The notes under the pieces: generated by a model
Seen by the model: only the letters and a program-made list of their open reading frames with translations
Databases searched by the model: none
Told to the model about the DNA's origin: nothing
Made by a program: the position numbers and the translations under genes
Part shown: positions 60,875 through 64,000 of the stretch, one piece after another
Layout of the letters: the number at the start of each line of letters is the position of its first letter
Numbering within the stretch: position 1 is the first letter of the stretch
Assembly (NCBI GenBank): GCA_019192545.1
Contig: JAHCMI010000027.1
Coordinates: 32,519-96,518, forward strand
DNA length: 64,000 nucleotides
Direction of reading: 5' to 3'
Origin: Rivularia sp. MS3
GTDB lineage: Bacteria; Cyanobacteriota; Cyanobacteriia; Cyanobacteriales; Nostocaceae

Positions 60875-62482
60875 ATGACTCTTTGTATAAATCCCCACTG
60901 TGCAAAACCAGAAAATCCTGACAAGACAATTTTTTGTCTGGGATGCGGTTCGGAATTGCTGCTGCAAGGACGCTACAAGGTTGTTAAATATTTAGGAGGT
61001 GGAGGTTTCGGTAAGACTTATGAAATAAAAGAACGTAACACTACGGTAAAAGTTCTTAAAATTCTTCACAATAATGCTCCCAAGGCAGTGGAATTATTCC
61101 AACGAGAAGCTGAAGTATTGTCTCAATTAAATTATCCAGGAATTCCCCAAGTTGAAGAAGACGGATATTTTATTTATCATCCCCGCAATCAGGAAGCTTT
61201 GCACTGTTTGGTAATGGAAAAAATTGAGGGGATGGATTTGTATGAATATATGAGACAGCGAGAATATCGTCCTATTGATGAAAGAATGGCGATGCAGTGG
61301 CTCGAAGAATTAACAGTTATTCTGCAACAGGTTCACAATCACAACTTTTTTCATCGCGATATCAAACCAGCTAATATCATGTTAAGGGCGTATGGTGGTT
61401 TAGCACTGATTGATTTCGGTACGGCGCGAGTACTTACAGATACATACTGGCAAGCACATGGACGGGGACAGGTGACGGGAATAGTTTCGGCTGGATATAC
61501 GCCACCGGAACAAATGAACGGTCAAGCAATACAGCAATCGGACTTTTTCGCTTTGGGACGCACGTTCGTTTATTTACTTACCGCAAAAGACCCCAATCAG
61601 TTTTATAATCCCCAAACAGATGAATTATTATGGCGCAATACAGTACCGAATATTTCGCCGCAGTTTGCAGACTTTCTTGATTGGATGATGCAGCGATCGC
61701 CTTCTGTACGTCCGAAAAATACTGAAGAAATTTTACAGCGATTATCGCAGATAAAGCCAATTTCACTTTTACCTACGGTTCAAAGTCAAATACCTGATAA
61801 TACAAATAAATTCACGATTTCCACAGCTATAAGTACAGCACAAACAACTCAAGCTGATACTCCCATAACTCCAATCACAACTATTAATGCTGGTTTTTTC
61901 TATCAATGGATGTTATCGAATATTGTCGGTATCAGCATTGGTTTATTTACACGTATTATTTTTCGTGGAGTGGTACATTCTATTTTTGATAAAAATGATT
62001 TAGATTATTACTACCCAATGTTGGCAGCAATTATTACTTTGGTTCCAGTTGAAGTTATGCAGTGGTTGGTGCTAAAACAGCGGATTATATTTAATTTTTG
62101 GTATTTTATAGAAATATTGTTAGGTTTTCTTATAGGTTTATTTATAGGAACTTTTACAGGAATGTTATTCGGTTTAGAGGGGGCATCGCTATGTGCTGTA
62201 ATTGGAGTAATAGGAGGAACATCTATAGTTAAATTATTAACTATAAGCCGACAAACAGAAAAATATTGGGGATGGTTGATACTATCTTTAATCGGCATTT
62301 TTGTGAGCGTCTTGTTAAGTTCTTCTGCGGGATTAATTGCTGATTTTTTGTTATCTAAGGTTTGGAATTCAGAAATTGCTTGGATTGTTAGCTTTGTAAT
62401 TGGAGTGATGACAACTACTATTTTATCTAATTTAATTACAGGCATTGGATTGTTAAAATTATTCCGACAACGAGTTAACTAA
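60875..62482 (+). CDS. Ser/Thr protein kinase with N-terminal Cys ribbon and membrane C-terminus
   Basis: 535 residues. A four-Cys ribbon (Cys4, Cys9, Cys21, Cys24) is followed by a Hanks-type kinase (about 33-300): GGGGFGKTY, TVKVLK lysine, FHRDIKPANIM catalytic loop, LIDFGTARV (DFG) and GYTPPEQM. A linker (about 300-335), then several hydrophobic helices (about 343-535) with no known signature. The ribbon-kinase start (CINPHCAKPENPD) is common in cyanobacterial kinases. It sits at the membrane with the kinase on the cytoplasmic side; signal unknown. Confidence 0.9.
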   Translation: MTLCINPHCAKPENPDKTIFCLGCGSELLLQGRYKVVKYLGGGGFGKTYEIKERNTTVKVLKILHNNAPKAVELFQREAEVLSQLNYPGIPQVEEDGYFIYHPRNQEALHCLVMEKIEGMDLYEYMRQREYRPIDERMAMQWLEELTVILQQVHNHNFFHRDIKPANIMLRAYGGLALIDFGTARVLTDTYWQAHGRGQVTGIVSAGYTPPEQMNGQAIQQSDFFALGRTFVYLLTAKDPNQFYNPQTDELLWRNTVPNISPQFADFLDWMMQRSPSVRPKNTEEILQRLSQIKPISLLPTVQSQIPDNTNKFTISTAISTAQTTQADTPITPITTINAGFFYQWMLSNIVGISIGLFTRIIFRGVVHSIFDKNDLDYYYPMLAAIITLVPVEVMQWLVLKQRIIFNFWYFIEILLGFLIGLFIGTFTGMLFGLEGASLCAVIGVIGGTSIVKLLTISRQTEKYWGWLILSLIGIFVSVLLSSSAGLIADFLLSKVWNSEIAWIVSFVIGVMTTTILSNLITGIGLLKLFRQRVN

Positions 62483-62592
62483 ATAATTAGCAACAATATC
62501 ATCTCCAAAGTATTCTGCGAGGGTTTCAATTAAATCTATAGGTACGGGGATACCATTTTGTAAACGTTGTTGATAGAGGTATGGGGTTTCGA
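62459..62592 (-). pseudogene. 3' remnant of a gene on the minus strand
   Basis: Reverse frame ends in TAA at 62459-62461 and reads back through LETPYLYQQRLQNGIPVPID, LIETLAEYFGDDIVANYL and VNSLSE, a convincing acidic C-terminal protein segment. Upstream it runs into the IS1-like fragment on the other strand and loses meaning. Probably the tail of a gene cut by insertion. It overlaps the kinase 3' end by 24 bp. Confidence 0.4.
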
Positions 62593-62661
62593 GCGATTGA
62601 GAAAAAGACGGGAATTTCTCACAATACCGTGATTAATTGGGTGAAGCAGGCAGGGATATGA
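62581..62661 (+). mobile_element. IS1-family transposase fragment
   Basis: 26 codons: MGFRAIEKKTGISHNTVINW then VKQAGI, matching the helix-turn-helix of IS1-type InsA proteins (RxIexxTGxxHxTVxxWVK). Both the upstream zinc region and the DDE domain are missing, so it is a relic. Confidence 0.65.
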
Positions 62662-62678
62662 ATTAGTTATTTCTAATA

Positions 62679-63200
62679 ATGAACAAGTACAAGCAAAAGA
62701 TGAAAATACTTGAAGGTTATTGTGTTGTTCCTGCCAAACCGGAAGTAGCTTATAAAGAATACATAAAAAACTTAGAATATGAAATTGGTTGCGAAATTCC
62801 ATCTGATTACTTAACGTTTATCTTCAATTATAGTGGTTTTGCATTTAATGATGTAGTCTATAATTTTTATAATTCATCTGAAGAGGATGATAAACAGTTA
62901 CTTAGTGTCTGTTTTGGTATATTGCCCGGTAATGGCTATGACTTAATTATCAACTACCGTACTTTTAAAAGTAGAATTCCTTTTAATTTTTTACCTATTG
63001 CTTGCGATGCATTCGGTAATTTACTATGCCTTTCTGTAATTGGAGAAGATAAAGGATACGTTTATTTTTGGCTGCATGATGCTGAAGAAACAATCGGAGA
63101 AAAACCTTCTAAATATCCAGAAGATATACATCTTGTTTCCAAATCTTTTGATGAGTTTATTAATTCACTACATAAATATGAGGAAGATGACGACGAGTAA
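62679..63200 (+). CDS. SMI1/KNR4 (SUKH) family protein, immunity-like
   Basis: 173 residues. SUKH pattern: YIKNLEYEIGCEIPSDYLTF (IGxxLPxDY), FNYSGFAFND (NGG/NSG turn), FGILPGNGYDLIINYRTFK, IPFNFLPIACDAFGNLLCLS (the 'PiaxDxxGnxicl' core), VYFWLHDAEETIG. SUKH proteins are the commonest immunity proteins against polymorphic toxins. No toxin gene is adjacent, so it may be an orphan immunity gene. The start may instead be ATG 62700 (MKILEGYC). A fossil piece of a second copy lies at 63335-63382. Confidence 0.82.
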   Translation: MNKYKQKMKILEGYCVVPAKPEVAYKEYIKNLEYEIGCEIPSDYLTFIFNYSGFAFNDVVYNFYNSSEEDDKQLLSVCFGILPGNGYDLIINYRTFKSRIPFNFLPIACDAFGNLLCLSVIGEDKGYVYFWLHDAEETIGEKPSKYPEDIHLVSKSFDEFINSLHKYEEDDDE

Positions 63201-63218
63201 AATTTTCGTGGCTTAATT

Positions 63219-63334
63219 AAGTAAGTCGGCATAAATGAACAAAGCTGTCTAACATGCAGGTAAATTACTCTTAAACCCTTATTGCTACTTGCTGCTTCTT
63301 GCTCCTAACTACGATTTTCAACGCCGACCTACTT
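63219..63334. repeat. MITE-like element with AAGTAAGTCGGC ends
   Basis: AAGTAAGTCGGC (63219-63230) and GCCGACCTACTT (63323-63334) are inverted repeats with one mismatch. 'TTAA' lies at both borders. 116 bp, no open frame. It separates the SUKH gene from its fossil copy. Confidence 0.6.
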
Positions 63335-63382
63335 AAACAGTTATTTAGTGTCTGTTTTGGTATGCTGCCGAGTGATTGTTAT
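63335..63382 (+). pseudogene. Fossil fragment of a second SUKH gene
   Basis: Forty-eight bases encode KQLFSVCFGMLPSDCY, against KQLLSVCFGILPGNGY in the intact gene at 62886-62935. The DNA is also similar base for base. It ends 5 bp before the stop codon of the next gene on the other strand. Confidence 0.65.
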
Positions 63383-63387
63383 TTTCT

Positions 63388-63915
63388 TTATACAAACATC
63401 GCCACTACATTAGATAATATTTTTCTCAAGCCGATCTGCTTAGGAATAATCCAAAATTGACTGCGATCTATCCATTGATATGTAAATTGTTCGCTTCTTA
63501 GTTTTGGATTGTGCCAAATATCTAACGGTGGTGTACCAAAATATTTATGGTAAGTTTCTAAAGTTTGGTGATACTTATGACGATATTTCAAGCCTTCTAA
63601 TTTTCCTCCCAAACTCGGAGAATGATGAAGCGGTTTTTTAAGAACTTTACAACAAAAATCATCCCAATAAGAATGAGTATAAAGTAAATGTAAATGCCAT
63701 ACGCGGTCGATTGCAGTAGGAGGAGAAACAATATGCTCGGCAACCATAGCTAAAAAGACGAATTTTTTGTATTCTTGAATTACCCGATAGGTATATATTC
63801 CCGTCCATCGATATTCCCAAGCTAATTTATCCGAAAATGGAAAAATAGCTGATGGTGGATCTAATTTAAAGTCACAAATTCGCTTGTACAAATCGGCTTG
63901 TGCTGGTGTCATCAT
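63388..63915 (-). CDS. Glycine-rich-domain-type (GRDP-like) conserved protein
   Basis: 175 residues from ATG 63915 (TTG 63942 is less likely; ATG 63912 is equally possible). Sequence AWEYRWTGIYTYRVIQEYKK, FLAMVAEHIVSPPTAIDRVW, HLHLLYTHSYWDDFCCKVLK and PLHHSPSLGGKLEGLKYRHK is the conserved helical region found at the N-terminus of cyanobacterial TIGR04222-type and plant glycine-rich-domain proteins (VDxxWHxHLxxT). Here it stands alone and ends with IPKQIGLRKILSN rather than a membrane domain. Function unknown. Confidence 0.75.
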   Translation of the reverse strand: MMTPAQADLYKRICDFKLDPPSAIFPFSDKLAWEYRWTGIYTYRVIQEYKKFVFLAMVAEHIVSPPTAIDRVWHLHLLYTHSYWDDFCCKVLKKPLHHSPSLGGKLEGLKYRHKYHQTLETYHKYFGTPPLDIWHNPKLRSEQFTYQWIDRSQFWIIPKQIGLRKILSNVVAMFV

Positions 63916-64000
63916 TGCTCTATTTCTCAATCTATTTCTCAATATTTATGGCTCATCAGTTGTTAGTATGCTAAATTCTGAATAAAAATTACCGAAATAT

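Overview
The window looks like chromosome of a filamentous, probably heterocyst-forming (Nostocales/Rivulariaceae-like) cyanobacterium. The evidence is AT-rich DNA with many GCGATCGC-type (HIP1) palindromes, cyanobacterial families (Ycf51, KGK-domain protein, SLH/OprB porin, Mo-nitrogenase C-terminus-like protein, effector-associated domains, PEP-CTERM protein), heptanucleotide tandem repeats between genes, and many small palindromic repeats or MITEs. The genus is an inference. I see no phage, CRISPR array, rRNA operon or replication origin. One tRNA, tRNA-Arg(UCU), is present.

Layout. 0-4.4 kb: end of a membrane protein gene, then an NfeD-like/flotillin/flotillin operon. 4.9-7.3 kb: a lipoprotein and a T4 Rnl1-type RNA ligase. 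7.6-12.5 kb: a signalling run of GAF histidine kinase, hybrid kinase with two receivers, and a single-domain receiver. 12.5-25.4 kb: metabolic and housekeeping genes (FAD oxidoreductase, 2OG-Fe(II) oxygenase, YchF, PLP decarboxylase, glucokinase, phosphohistidine phosphatase, penicillin-acylase family hydrolase) with a KGK pseudogene, a Pro-rich microprotein and a 35-residue membrane protein between them. 25.7-31.2 kb: SLH porin, a TnpB (IS200/IS605-type) locus with a divergent ribbon-helix-helix-like gene and a duplicated stem-loop leader, and a lipoprotein phosphoesterase. 31-45 kb: mostly cyanobacterial proteins of unknown function, a Cache-type histidine kinase, tRNA-Arg, CutA, an ADP-ribosylglycohydrolase, a probable small RNA and several MITEs.

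45.5-56.5 kb: an arsenic cluster (arsR, MIP channel, arsH, arsC). The MIP promoter carries an ArsR-type operator lying between its -35 and -10 boxes. Next come a cation exchanger, a frameshifted Uma2 gene, an Spx/ArsC-like protein and an ArsB/NhaD-superfamily transporter. Upstream of that transporter, on its strand, is a clear c-di-AMP (ydaO-yuaA class) riboswitch, which points to ion or osmotic homeostasis rather than simple arsenite export.

56.5-59.1 kb: two nearly identical 209-bp direct repeats bracket a small island. It holds a DUF433 antitoxin-like gene, a truncated DUF5615 toxin-like gene, an EAD1 protein and an EAD1-GUN4 fusion. This is the best candidate for an uncharacterised conflict or sensing module. 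A short photolyase-like FAD-binding protein follows. A separate photolyase-N-domain-like protein sits 6.4 kb away. 60-64 kb: L,D-transpeptidase, Ser/Thr kinase with N-terminal Cys ribbon and C-terminal membrane segments, IS1-like and other gene remnants, a SUKH-family immunity-like protein with a fossil second copy, and a glycine-rich-domain-type protein.
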